From Prorocentrum cordatum (lineage: Eukaryota; Sar; Dinophyceae; Prorocentrales; Prorocentraceae), in the NCBI GenBank assembly GCA_963575745.1, contig CAUYUJ010016909.1:72501-136500 (forward strand): DNA of 64,000 nucleotides. The letters run 5' to 3'. The position numbers and the translations under genes are program-made. Below the pieces are notes generated by a model. It ran no database searches. It saw only the letters and a program-made list of their open reading frames with translations, and had not been told where the DNA came from. Positions 31,835-41,899 of the stretch are shown in pieces; within the stretch, counting starts at the first letter, position 1; every line of letters starts with the position of its first letter.

Positions 31835-31932
31835 GGTCGGGCGGGTCCCCCTACAGGCGGATTTTGAACGCGGCTTTCGGACGAAAAATCAACATACCCA
31901 AACAATGATCAAACATTCTTCAAAAATCCGCC
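31835..31932. mobile_element. GTCGGGC-ended miniature element, copy 6, truncated
   Basis: Left end GGTCGGGCGGGTCCCCCTAC and A+T-rich interior (GGACGAAAAATCAACATACC) are present; the right end is missing after AAAAATCCGCC. Confidence 0.75.
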
Positions 31933-32014
31933 GACCGTGTCGGCGTGTGGAAGGGGTTGTTCTTCTCGTCCGTACCTCCTTCCCTTTCCCACCTTTTCCG
32001 TCTCCTTCTCGTTC

Positions 32015-32315
32015 GTCTCCTCCTCCTCCTCCTCCTCCTCCTCCTCCTCCTACTTCATCTCGTCCTCCTGCGTAAAGTAAATTGACTCGAATGGTCTCCC
32101 CTTCTCTTTGTTCCCTTCCCCGGCCGGGGGGGGGGGGCCTCCTCCTCCTCCTCCTCCTCCTCCTCCTCCTCCTCGCTCCTCCTCCTGAGCGTCTTTTGCC
32201 ACCTTCTCAACTCCCTTTGTTCTTTCGTCCTTCTCCTCCTCCCTCCTCCTCCTCCTCCCCTCCTGCCTCTCCTCCGCCTCTCCTCTCCTCTTTCTCCTCC
32301 TCCTCCTCACACACT
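32015..32315. repeat. TCC arrays
   Basis: TCC at 32020-32050, 32139-32180 and 32235-32310 with CTT-rich spacers and a G run at 32126-32138. Confidence 0.92.
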
Positions 32316-32427
32316 TCCTCCGCCTACCCTGTCACGTTGTCCTTTAGCTCCTTCCTGTGATCACACATCCCGTCGCCATCGACGGCCAAAACCTTCAGGG
32401 TCGGCGGCACCGGCCGCAAGGCCTTCA

Positions 32428-32504
32428 CAATACTGCAAAAAATCGTCCCCAGACTATGTTTTACTATTTTTGGAGATTCCCTCTGTAGAGGGACAGGCCC
32501 GACT
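32428..32504. mobile_element. GTCGGGC-ended miniature element, copy 7, right part only
   Basis: Has the inner phrase AATCGTCCCCAGACTATGTT and the right end CTCTGTAGAGGGACAGGCCC followed by TTAA. Confidence 0.7.
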
Positions 32505-32664
32505 TAACCCCAGGAGCCCGAACCCTGAGATCCTGGCGTTTCAATGTTCCCGAGCAGGGCGTTTGCGCCAATCTTCGGGGCCTGGGGCCCTCACAGGTCG
32601 ATCCAGCCCGAAAAACGGGGCAGAAAGACTTGGTCCAGGACCCTGGTCGCGCTTTAGAGCGTTA

Positions 32665-32823
32665 GGTCGGGCATGTCCTCCTACAGGCGGATGCTGGACG
32701 ATAAATTTAAAAAAACACAAATTGAAAACATGCCAAAAATAAAATGAAAACCGACAACATAGTCCGCAGACGATGTTTTTAACTATGTTTGGCCAGTCCT
32801 CCTGTGGAGGGACATGCCCAACT
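32665..32823. mobile_element. GTCGGGC-ended miniature element, copy 8
   Basis: Left GGTCGGGCATGTCCTCCTAC, right complement (CCTGTGGAGGGACATGCCCA). 159 bp. Confidence 0.85.
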
Positions 32824-32841
32824 CAACTCGAACGGTGCTTC

Positions 32842-33020
32842 TGGGTAGTCGAAGCCAATCTGGCGCCAATCTGGCAGGCCCAATCTGGCAAACGGGGGCA
32901 ATCTGGCGAGGGAGCCAACGCGAATCCAGTCTGGCGAATCACCCGAATCATCCAGCTTGGCCGGGCCAGATTGGCCCTTGGGGCCCAATCCAGTCTGACA
33001 GTCTGGCCTTCGACTACCCA
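32842..33020. mobile_element. 179-bp miniature element with 7-bp duplication
   Basis: Ends TGGGTAGTCGAAG / CTTCGACTACCCA are exact inverses. Flanked by GTGCTTC at 32835-32841 and 33021-33027. The interior is rich in CAATCTGGC units, including GGCCAGATTGGCC. Confidence 0.92.
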
Positions 33021-33167
33021 GTGCTTCAATGCTTTCGCCGCGTCGGATCTCGGGAGAAGGCGGCGAGAAGCCTCGGGGCCCCGACCTCCGCCGGCGCCGG
33101 CGGCCCCGGGACATCCCGACCGCCTCCCGGGGGAGAGCGCCGCGTCCCGGATCCGGTGCTGCTGTTG

Positions 33168-33505
33168 GGTCGGGCGTGTCCCCCTGCAGGCGGACCTTCG
33201 ATGGAGCATAAAACACACAGTCGGGGCCTTGACCCAAGGAACCCCAAATAAGGAACGAGGACCCTCTTTTCCATAAGTTAAGCTTCGATTTTCCGATCGA
33301 AAACATAAGGAAAGCCCGAGGCAAGCTGCGAAACACTTAAGGAACGCTGAGCCCCTCCCCAACGAAAAGGGTTCCTTCTTCAGGGCCCCGACTGTAGTTC
33401 AAACATCATCCATAGATATGCACACATGCCCAAAACCATCGTCCCCAGACTATTCTTTGTTTTACTATGCTTGGATACTCCCCCTGTGGAGGGACAGGCC
33501 CGACT
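33168..33505. mobile_element. GTCGGGC-ended miniature element, copy 9, hosting a nested element
   Basis: Left GGTCGGGCGTGTCCCCCTGC, right complement (CCCTGTGGAGGGACAGGCCC). It is twice the family's usual length because the 173-bp element at 33220-33392 lies inside it. Confidence 0.88.
33220..33392. mobile_element. GTCGGGGC/AAGGAACCC element, copy 2, nested
   Basis: Sister of 14247-14418, with the same ends and interior blocks. It must be younger than its host element. Confidence 0.88.
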
Positions 33506-33654
33506 CAGTGATGGGGCCTCGTTGAGCCCCGATCCCGATCCCCCAAGGGGGCGGCCTGCCCCCCTGGATGGGCGCATCGGCTGGCCCCTTCGGGCTCCGA
33601 CGGGGCCTACCCCCAACCCGGGGTGGTGGGATGGTGGGGCTCGGGATGGGGTCA

Positions 33655-33812
33655 AGTCGGGCCTGGCCCTCTACAGGGGGAATATCCAGAAATAGTCCAA
33701 CAGAAAAATGTCTGGGGACGATTGCTTGAGTAGTTCTGGATACGGTTGAACTAGTTTGGCGGTATGTCTGATTTTTCGTCCAGAATCCGCCCGTAGGGGG
33801 GCACGCCCGACC
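33655..33812. mobile_element. GTCGGGC-ended miniature element, copy 10
   Basis: Left AGTCGGGCCTGGCCCTCTAC, right complement (CCGCCCGTAGGGGGGCACGC). 158 bp; interior has AAATGTCTGGGGACGATTGC, the inverse of the CGTCCCCAGAC phrase in copies 7 and 9. Confidence 0.85.
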
Positions 33813-34016
33813 CAAGGATGGGGACGGGGATGGGCAGCGGTGAATCAATTCTGGATGGCGGCCGCCCCGGAACCCGAAGAGGGCGCCCTGGGGCCGACGC
33901 CGAGGCAAAGAGGCCCGTGGAGCGGCAACGAAACACCGTCGGAGGCCCGGGGTGCGTGTGGCAGAGCGGACCTGCGGAAGGCAGAGGCAGGGATGGGAGG
34001 AGGGAGGATCAGGGTT

Positions 34017-34242
34017 GGACGCCCGAGTTATCCGGGGTAACTCGGGTCCGGGGTAACTCGGGTTTGGGTTCCCGAAAAAGGAACCCGAGTTATCCCTGAC
34101 CCGAGTTACCCCTGATGATTCGGGGCTCTGGACGCCCGAGTTATCCGGGGTAACTCGGGTCCGGGGCAACTCGGGTTTGGATTCCCGAAAAACGAACCCG
34201 AGTTCTCCCTGACCCGAGTTACCCCTGATGATTCGGGACTCT
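34017..34242. repeat. 113-bp palindrome-rich tandem duplication
   Basis: Two units (34017-34129 and 34130-34242). Each holds several inverted copies of AACTCGGGT/ACCCGAGTT, so each can fold on its own. Confidence 0.92.
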
Positions 34243-34945
34243 GATCAGGGGGCGAAGAACTGCAGAAGAAGTAAATAAACATAAACATTTCCGCCGCCAG
34301 GGACGCTTGACCCCCGGGCGGCTGGAACGATTATACCGCTGCGGCGCCACGTAGGGGCAAACTTTGCAGCTGCCCGGGGGGCAGGCGTCACCGACGGTGG
34401 AAAAAATATATGACACCGTTCTGCGCCGCCCTAAGAGGAGGAGGGGAGGAGGCGACGCGGGGCGCTCTCTTCAACACGAGAACCCACCACCACAGGATGG
34501 TTGGGGAAAAAATGGCCGAATACCTGGGGGCCCTTCACCCTCAGGGCCCTCGTTTTGAAGAGACAGCGCTTCTCCTCCTCCCCTCCTCCTCCTCATCCTC
34601 CCCCTCCTCCTCCTTCTCCTCCTCCTCCTCCTCCTCCTCCTCCTCCTCCTCCTTCACGGCGAGCCAGGCTCCTCGTCGCCCCCGTGGGTGGCAGCGCGCC
34701 GTCTGTCAAGAACCGGACGGCGCGGCTGCACTCTGCACGGCAGCGCGGAAGCAGCACCAAAACAGCTCGGCGGCGAGCCCAGGGGAGCCACGAGAGGGGG
34801 AGGGGGGGGGCCAGCGCGGGGCTTCTCGGAAGCGCCGGCCTTCTCTCCGACGACAGCCGCGGCCCGTCGAAGGCCAGGGGGACCCTCTGAGGAGCCTGGC
34901 GCGCCTCCCGAGGAGGCCATGCCCCCCTTCCGCCGGGCTCGGTTT
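34243..34945. other. TCC array in unassigned DNA
   Basis: TCC array at 34570-34655. The flanks (34243-34567, 34660-34945) show no gene; the frames there are mutual shadows. Confidence 0.5.
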
Positions 34946-34946
34946 G

Positions 34947-35098
34947 CTGAAGGGGCCCTGGGACACACAAATAAATACACACAAATAAACAGATTCCCCA
35001 TATGTTCCAATATGTTCTAGGTTTTTGTCTTCCCGCCCACTTCGCATACTTTCCAATATTTTCTTGGGAACCGACGATTAGTTGTGTCTGTGTGTTTT
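34947..35098. repeat. GACACACAAATAAA dispersed element, copy C
   Basis: Sister of 20822-20975 and 28717-28875. Confidence 0.85.
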
Positions 35099-35220
35099 TC
35101 CCCTCCTGACTTGCGGGTCACGGCTCGGGTCTCCGGAGGCCGCTCGGGACGGTCCGGGCACGCCGGGGACGCCTCGCGGCGAGGCGCGGCCGCTCGAGCG
35201 CATCCCAGGGGCGGAACTCG

Positions 35221-35352
35221 CCATCGCTCGGACGTCCATTCCCTTTGTTTTTTTCGGTTTCGTGTGTGGTGCTTTTTTTTCGCCAAATGATCCAGGATGC
35301 TCCTCGATGGTCCTCGCCGAGAAAAAAAAATGCACACGTCCGAGCGGTGCCA
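35221..35352. mobile_element. CCATCGCTCGGACGT miniature element, copy 1
   Basis: Ends CCATCGCTCGGACGTCCATT and ACACGTCCGAGCGGTGCC are inverted over about 16 bp. The interior has CGCCAAATGATCCAGGATGC and TCCTCGATGGTCCTCGCCGA. Other copies are at 37425-37550 and 49969-50090. Confidence 0.88.
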
Positions 35353-35630
35353 AGGGAAGGCCGCGCAGGAGGGGCGACGAGGACCCTCGAGCGCCCACGA
35401 AAGTGCCGAGCCCGAAGCTCCCACGCTGCCAACCCACTTCCCCCCTCTGAGCTCAGCTCGCCGCCGACAGACGCTGGCGGCGCGCAGGGGGGGGGGGGGG
35501 GGCAGGGGAGGGGGGAACGCCTCCTGGAAGGAGGCCGCTTCCCGGCAGGTGCGGCCCTGCATCTACAGAGGAGGCCCGCGCCCGCCAAGAAGCAGGGCTG
35601 CTTCCAAGAGCCCCTCTCCTGGAGGCCTCC
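35353..35630. other. Unassigned spacer
   Basis: No gene recognised; G run at 35489-35502. Confidence 0.35.
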
Positions 35631-35842
35631 TGGAGGGGGTCCGAACACATGGGGCCGACGAATGGCGCCGCATCGCCGATGCAGCGGCGATGCACAGGCG
35701 AAGCGGGCGATACACTGGCGAAGTGGGCGTGGAGAAAATCGGGCTCCGTACCGAGCCGCATCGCCGACGCATCGGAGATGCATCGGCGATGCGGCACAAT
35801 CCCCCGACCCCATCTCCTCCGACCCCATCTGGGAGGCCTCGA
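35631..35842. repeat. CATCGGCGATG-rich inverted-repeat element, copy 3
   Basis: Begins GGAGGCCTCCTGGAGGGGGT and ends CCCCATCTGGGAGGCCTC, giving clear inverted ends around CATCGGCGATG palindromes. Confidence 0.72.
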
Positions 35843-35887
35843 CATCCCCTACCCCACTCCCCCTCAGTACCCCGCTCCCCAGACCCA

Positions 35888-36380
35888 CGACGTCCTAATT
35901 TTTTCGTGACGTCGACCCCCAGAAGTCTCGACCCCTTCCCGCAGGACCGCTTTTTCGCGTCCCGGGCCGTGCTGTCGACGGTCCCGAGGCCCGGTAAGGG
36001 CCACGGGAGGCCAAAAAGTGACGAAGCCTCCCGCCGTGACTGTTCCAGGACTCGACGGGGTCTGGATCTGCGCGTGGCCTGGGCCGCACAGAGACATACT
36101 GGTACTAGATGTCCTCCTCGGAGGCGCGCGTCCGACCCGAACATACAGTACACCCACCTTGCAGTAGCTCGTCCCCCGAGCGGTCTGGCCAGAAAGCGCC
36201 CGCCACGGCGCACATACTATAAGATTTCTCGGTGCGCGCGCCGACCCCGGGGGGGCGACGCACATATAGTATGAGTATGTTGGGGTGCCGCCGATCATAA
36301 TCTGAGAGGGAAAAGATGTGGATGGACTGGCCCAGGGGCGGGGAGAGATCGACCTGGAGGCGGCGGCACCTCGCCGACGA
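35888..36380. repeat. Composite repeat module, empty copy
   Basis: Same module as 30377-31060. The site ATCAT at 36294-36298 is single and uninterrupted, i.e. the pre-insertion state of the 172-bp element. Its left third is a GTCGTGATTTTTTC-family copy (35888-36062). Confidence 0.9.
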
Positions 36381-37086
36381 TTTCGCCCCTGGGGGGGTGC
36401 GCGTCGCCCCTGGGGGGGGGGCCACGCGCATGTGGTACTGGCATGTTGCGGTGACGCCGATGGCCGGCTCCTCTCACTTCCCCCTCTGGTCTCGCCGCCG
36501 ACCCGACAACAAAACGACCGACCGGCACGGGCACCGTGCGCGGCGGCGGGCATCCGGCGCAGCAGGGCTCCCGTCTCTGCGGGTGCCCCTGGCCGCGTCG
36601 CGGCTTCCACGCGGGCTGTACTGGAGGCCCAGGCAGCGCCACGGGGGAGTGCCACGTGAGGGGGGGGGGTCGCAGCATCCTCCCTACCGTCACGACTGAT
36701 AGGATCCGTCGGTCGGAAGACGTGGGCAGAAACACGAAGCAGGAAGGCGTCGGCGGTAGATTGGGCTTCCGCCCGCCCTCACGAGGTTGAGGGAAGAGGG
36801 CAGACCACTCCACTCTCGAAATAGAGAGGCGCCTGATGTAGATTGGGGCCTGCGCATCCAGAAGCACCGACTTTGAAAGGACCGACGGGGACGGACAGGA
36901 TGCACGAGAAGGGCGCAAGGGCCTCGGAAGGCCATGCCGAGGCTCTTCGAGCGGGGCTGGCTGTCGAGAGCGGCGAGGGACGGGCCGAAGAGGCAAGAGC
37001 ACCCTTGGGAAGCTGCTCATCCATATCATAGAAGAAGAAGAAGAACAAGAAGAAGAAGAAAAAGAAGAAAACAACAAATGACAACA
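36381..37086. other. Unassigned stretch
   Basis: 36420-36465 has another loose copy of the CGCATGTGGTACTGGCATGT / GGTGACGCCGAT motif of the module. 37026-37075 is GAA-rich. No gene. Confidence 0.4.
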
Positions 37087-37114
37087 AAACAACGCCACTA
37101 AAGTGGCGTTGTTT
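37087..37114. terminator. Perfect 13-bp hairpin with 2-base loop
   Basis: AAACAACGCCACT at 37087-37099 and its exact inverse at 37102-37114. It lies just after an A-rich tract. The shape resembles a terminator, but nothing else supports that role; it could be the end of a small element. Confidence 0.3.
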
Positions 37115-37221
37115 ATGGCGCGTTTCATTCCTTCATGTACCAGAGGCGTCGGCCTGCCCTCTCCTGTCCCACGCGGGATCCCCGCGCGGGAGCCGCACCC
37201 GTATCCTGCCCCTTCTGCGGG

Positions 37222-37390
37222 GCAACGATGTGGGGGGGACTGGCACAGGGGGGCATGCATCGAGCTGGAATCGGCGATGATCGGCGATGGGCCTCCACTC
37301 GTGAATCCACCCCTCCCTGGGCAGGGCTGGGGCCATCGTGGCCCGATCGGCGATGAAGGGGCGATTGGGAGTCGATGCGTCCCCCCCTCT
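37222..37390. repeat. ATCGACCTGGA-family repeat, diverged
   Basis: Shares GATGTGG-GG-GACTGGC-CAGGGG, GGAATCGGCGATGATCGGCG, CCCTGGGCAGGGCTGGGGCC and GATCGGCGATGAAGGGGCGA with 4150-4360 and 30934-31100. Confidence 0.6.
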
Positions 37391-37424
37391 GCCTATCCCC
37401 CCCCCATCGTCGCCCCTGCCCTGG

Positions 37425-37550
37425 CCATCGCTCGGACGTCCATTCCCCGTGGTTTTGTTTTGATTTCGCGCGTGGTTTTTTCGCCGAACGATCCAGGATG
37501 CTCCTCGATGGTCCTCGCCGAAGGAAAAATGCACACGTCCGAGCGATGCC
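37425..37550. mobile_element. CCATCGCTCGGACGT miniature element, copy 2
   Basis: Ends CCATCGCTCGGACGTCCATT and CACACGTCCGAGCGATGCC; 126 bp. Same interior as copies 1 and 3. Confidence 0.88.
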
Positions 37551-37900
37551 AAGTGCCCCTCCTCGTTCGCCTCCGCCCCCCCCCCCCCCGGGGCCTCGGC
37601 CCCTGCATGCCCCGTGGGTCGCGAGGGGCGTGCCCGCGGGCGCCCGGGGCGCCCCCTGCGGCGTGGCGCTGCCAGTCGGCCCTGTCTCTGCTCGCAGGCT
37701 CGGCTGCAGAACCAAGTCTGGGGTGGATCCAAGCAGCAGTCGACCCCCTGCTCGAAGACGACACATCGGTTCCTCCTCCGGCGGGGTTCGGCCACGCGCC
37801 GAGGGGGGCAGGGGGAGAGCGGGGCAAGAGACTCTTCTGTGCAAGGCGAGGGCATTGAGTACGGAACCCATCGATACACACATGTATGGTTGTGATTACA
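37551..37900. other. Unassigned spacer
   Basis: No gene recognised. Confidence 0.35.
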
Positions 37901-37907
37901 TAAATGC

Positions 37908-37941
<34 letters not shown>

Positions 37942-38515
37942 GTGTGTATATGTATAGTCAGACAAACATATTTATGTACACATGCATATACTCGCACATA
38001 TACAATTACACCTACATAGACACCTGCGTATACACATGTATTTATTTGTGTATAAATATATGTATATATAAGTGTGCAAATGCATCTACATACACAGATG
38101 CCTATGCAACGATATATACATACACATGCACAAATGCAGATACACATACATGTGCATATGCATATACATGTACATATACATATACATACACATGTACATA
38201 CACCTATGCACGCAAATTCGCATATACATATAATGTACATATACATGTAGAACTATCTGTGCAAACGCATGTACATGTGCACCAGTACATACATATACAT
38301 ATATATATGTGTACGCATACGCATATGCAAATACACATGCGTAAGCATATACATGCACGTATACAAATATGTATATATATATGTAAATATGCATGTATAT
38401 ATGCATATACATATACATACACGTATACAGATGCAAATGTACCTGCACAACATACACATGTATATAAATATACATACACATGTATGTGTACGTATGCATA
38501 GTCATGTACGTTTCC
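37901..38515. repeat. TA/CA-rich (TACATA)n satellite
   Basis: About 615 bases of irregular TACATA/TATGTA/CACATG units, with a purer (TA)n at 37908-37940. Frames read as Tyr/Ile/Cys-rich on both strands. Confidence 0.95.
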
Positions 38516-38520
38516 AGCTG

Positions 38521-38620
38521 NNNNNNNNNNNNNNNNNNNNNNNNNNNNNNNNNNNNNNNNNNNNNNNNNNNNNNNNNNNNNNNNNNNNNNNNNNNNNNNN
38601 NNNNNNNNNNNNNNNNNNNN
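38521..38620. other. Assembly gap (100 N)
   Basis: Exactly 100 N between the TACATA satellite and an ATC array. Confidence 0.99.
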
Positions 38621-38882
38621 CATCATCATCATCAGCATCATCAGCATCATCATCATCAGTCTCATCATCAGCAGCATCATCAGCATCATCATCATCATCA
38701 TCATCATCAGCATCATCATCATCATCATCAGCATCATCACCATCACCATCACCATCACCATCACCATCACCATCATCATGCACCTCCTCCTCTTCCTCCT
38801 CTCCTCCTCCTCCTCCTTCTCCTCCTCCTCCTCCTCATCATCATCATCATCATCAGCATCATCAGCATCATCCTCCTCCCCC
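38621..38882. repeat. ATC and TCC arrays
   Basis: (CATCAT/CATCAG)n, then (CATCAC)n, then TCC, then ATC again. Confidence 0.95.
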
Positions 38883-39279
38883 CGCCCGCGCGCCCTAGCG
38901 CAGGTGCCCCCGCGCGGCGGCAAGGGGCGGCGGCCGCCCTCGCAGGAAGAGGCCGGGTGGTGGCCGCCGTGGCCGAGCGTCGGCTGGCTTCGCTGAGGGA
39001 GAAACATGGCCCTTCTGCGATCCTCAGCACAGTCGACGCCCGCGGGAATAGGGATCGGTTAAACGATGCTCAGGTCCGATTCGGTGCGCTTCGATTTGCC
39101 GACCAGGGCCGCGACTCCGATTCGGCTCGACTCACCGGCATCGGCTGGGGCCCTCGGAGCCAGGCTATATGCAATCCGGCTTCGATCCGATTCGGGGAGA
39201 TGTCTTGGCGATCCGAGCCGTTCACGACCCGACGATCCGACTCGATTTCGCGAATTGGTCGAAGTCAGGCTTGGATTCA
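38883..39279. other. Unassigned stretch with GATTCGG patches
   Basis: 39060-39275 is rich in GATCCGA/GATTCGG/CTCGA words like 4530-4700. No gene. Confidence 0.45.
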
Positions 39280-39442
39280 GTCGGGCGTGTCCCTCTGCAG
39301 GAGGAATAGTCAAAAATAGTCAAAAAATAGTCAGCGGACGACTTTTTTGACCATGTTTGACAATGTTTGAGCATTTTTGAGCATTGTTTGATAATCTTTG
39401 ATCTGTCCTCCAAAACCCGCCTGTACGAGGACATGCCCGACC
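39280..39442. mobile_element. GTCGGGC-ended miniature element, copy 11
   Basis: Left GTCGGGCGTGTCCCTCTGCA, right complement (CCGCCTGTACGAGGACATGC). Interior has repeated ATAGTCAAAAA and TTTGA motifs. 163 bp. Confidence 0.85.
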
Positions 39443-39589
39443 TAAGGCTTGGAGAAATGGGTGGCTCAGATCTTGATCGCCCCGCCCTGTCTCTGGAGTT
39501 TGTGCGGCTTGCGCTCCCCAAGGGCGTCGCCTCTGCACTGCGCGTGGTGGGTTCAGCGCTGCGACCGACTGCGCGTCCACCGTCGCGGT

Positions 39590-39760
39590 GGAGGGGGAGG
39601 AAGAGGAGGAGGAGGAGGAGGAGGAGGAGGAGGAGGACGAGGAGGAGGCAGGCGGAGGAGGAGGAGGAGGAGGAGGAGGACGAGGAGGAGGAGGAGGGGG
39701 AGGAGGCGGGGGAGGAGGAGGAGGAGGACTAGGAGGAGGCGGAGGAGGAGGAGGGGAAAG
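39590..39760. repeat. GGA array
   Basis: GGA with GACGAGGAGG interruptions. Confidence 0.95.
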
Positions 39761-40860
39761 TGTGCGACCAGTGCTCGCGGGCGAGTTTGCCTGATCTCCT
39801 CGCGGTTTCTCCAAAGCTGTATCGCTTCCACCTCCGCCTCTCCAATGTTCGCGTCCTCTGCTATCTTTTTTGGTACCCCCCCGCTCTTTCACACCTGCCG
39901 TCTCCTCTTCGGAGACCCTGTCTGAGGTCGGCTGCAACGATGCCATCCCATTCGTTCCTAAAACGCGTGTTCTCCCGAATGTCCCACATTCCTGTCGCCG
40001 CCGCTCTCCGCGTTTTCCGAATGGCCGTTCGGCGAGGCTCACACGTTACAGTATCCTGGCTTACCTTCCTAACGTATGCCCCGGATTGTGTTAACAGACC
40101 TTCTTGACGTTAGCATGTGCACGCATACAGTTTTTCAAACATTACAACCAAACAACATGCATGTTTTCCAGCTACGATCACATCCAACTTTATCACAGCT
40201 TGTGGCGCGATGATAAATATTGAAGCACATGGCTATTTCTGCCCAATGTTTGTAAGATGCCGTCTTTTAGGAGACCGTTTGGCATGGTCGATGCTGTAGA
40301 AAAAGTTGTTCCAGGTAGATACTTGCAGCTACATCCGTTACAGGCGGCGGCAACCCGAACATCCACAAAGCCGCGTGTCAACAGTCAGGGAGCTTGGCGC
40401 GCAAAAATATATGGTCATCCAGTGTCGTGCAATTAACGACGCATTGGTAGTAGGAAGCGTTCAACCCGTCCAGGCCCGAGTGTTGGCAATGCCGCTGGTG
40501 CAGAAACAAGCCGTCGGCAATATTCTTCCAATTGTTGTAACTTATTCCATTTATGTCGAATTCCTATTCCTTAGAACGCTAGACTTTCTGCACGGCTAGC
40601 ACAACCAAAATTGTTTACCTATAGTTGTGGATCTTTGCGAAGAAGGGAACACGTGGAACAGCCGCAATAATTTGAAGAAAAAGATTCGTGCGAAAACAAG
40701 CAATCGCTGGGCACGGAGACCAAGAAAAGGTGTTGCTTGCCATTGTTGGATGCGGAAAGTGGTTTTGCGGGTACAGGTTTTCAAATAATCCAGAAAGCGG
40801 TTTGTACGGACACCGACTTACCAGCACCAGATTCGGCATTCAGACAGTAAGAAGACAAAA
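39761..40860. other. Unassigned, more A+T-rich DNA
   Basis: From about 40080 the base composition shifts toward A+T. The plus frame 40306-40599 (97 aa, starting MFQVDTCSYIRYRRRQPEH) is not low-complexity, but I recognise no domain. 40615-40840 has short basic frames in the plus direction. Possibly old transposon coding DNA; no proof. Confidence 0.4.
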
Positions 40861-40864
40861 ATGA

Positions 40865-41105
40865 GGAGGAGGAGGAGGAGGAGGAGGAGGAGGAGTAGAG
40901 GAGTACGACGAAGATTATGACAGCCATTGCAGGGTCTTCTTGAGGCGAGGCGTTTTTGGGGTCTTTTGGGGGCTCTCTGGCTGCCCTTTTGGGCTATGTT
41001 GGGTAGTGTTGGTGTCCTCCTGGAGCCATTTTGGAGCACGGGCCCTCTTGGAGATCTTTTGAGGACTTCTGGGGAATATCGGAGGGCCTCTCTTAGGGCG
41101 TCGAC
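40865..41105 (-). repeat. Short GGA array and CCAAGA island (minus orientation)
   Basis: GGA at 40865-40900. 40925-41105 reads CCCCAAAAGA/CCAAGAGG on the minus strand, the same type as 26080-26600. Confidence 0.7.
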
Positions 41106-41399
41106 GAAGAGAGGGGTCAGATATATGTGTGTGAAAGACGCTCGACCTGGCAAACAAGACGTGGCGCAGTTGCTGCCCATACGAGTATGTTGTTCGGTGT
41201 TGCCCATGCTCTTCATGCCGCAAAGAAAGATTCCTCTTTTTTAGCGTCGGTAAATTGAGGCGCAGGAAGATTGTACGCATGTTGTTGTTCGATGGACATG
41301 TCGAGCATGTATTACTAGATGCGAACGCAAAGCTTGGATCCATCTGCTCTCATCAGATAGGTGACGTGGAGGTTGCTGCCGAGAATTTTGGTGGTCGCA

Positions 41400-41530
41400 G
41401 CGGGTTCAATAATTGAATGGTAGTTCCAATAGTTATTGGCTCAATATTTTGCGCGTGTTTCAATAACCATGGACACTTGTCTCAATAACTACGAAAATTG
41501 ATTTAAATAATTACTATATAATTGCTATAT
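41400..41530. other. TTCAATAATTG-rich A+T patch
   Basis: Repeats of TTCAATAA/CAATAGTTATTGG/CTCAATAACTA. Related patches lie at 44415-44470 and, more loosely, 46700-46900. Confidence 0.55.
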
Positions 41531-41549
41531 TATTCACGTTCCGCATAAC

Positions 41550-41640
41550 CCCACCAGCCCATCCAACAATGATGCGCAGACGAGTTGTCGTGATGAGGGT
41601 AGTGGGGGAGCATGCAGAGGAACAAAGGGCCAAGGAAACC
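41550..41640 (+). repeat. Segment shared with 15100-15182
   Basis: See 15100-15182. Here it is in the opposite orientation and directly left of a GGA array. Confidence 0.6.
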
Positions 41641-41649
41641 GTCATACCC

Positions 41650-41875
41650 CAAGAGGAGGAGGAGGGAGGAGGAATCTGAGCAGGAGGAGGAGGAGGAGGA
41701 GAAGGAGGAGCACAGGGAGGAGGAGGACGAGAAGGAGGAGGAGGAGGAGGACGACGACGAGGAGGAGGAGGGGAGGAGGACGATGAGGAGCACGAGGAGG
41801 AGGGGGAGGGGTAGGAAGGAGGAGGGAGGAGGAAGAACAGGCGGATGAGGAGGGGGAGGAGGAGGAGAAGGAAAA
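41650..41875. repeat. GGA array
   Basis: GGA with GACGAC and GAGCAC interruptions. Confidence 0.95.
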
Positions 41876-41899
41876 GGGCGAGCAGAAGGGCCAGAAATT

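Noticed and set aside
37901-38515. Tyr/Cys/Ile-rich frames on both strands
   Set aside because: Dinucleotide-type satellite gives open frames in most registers.
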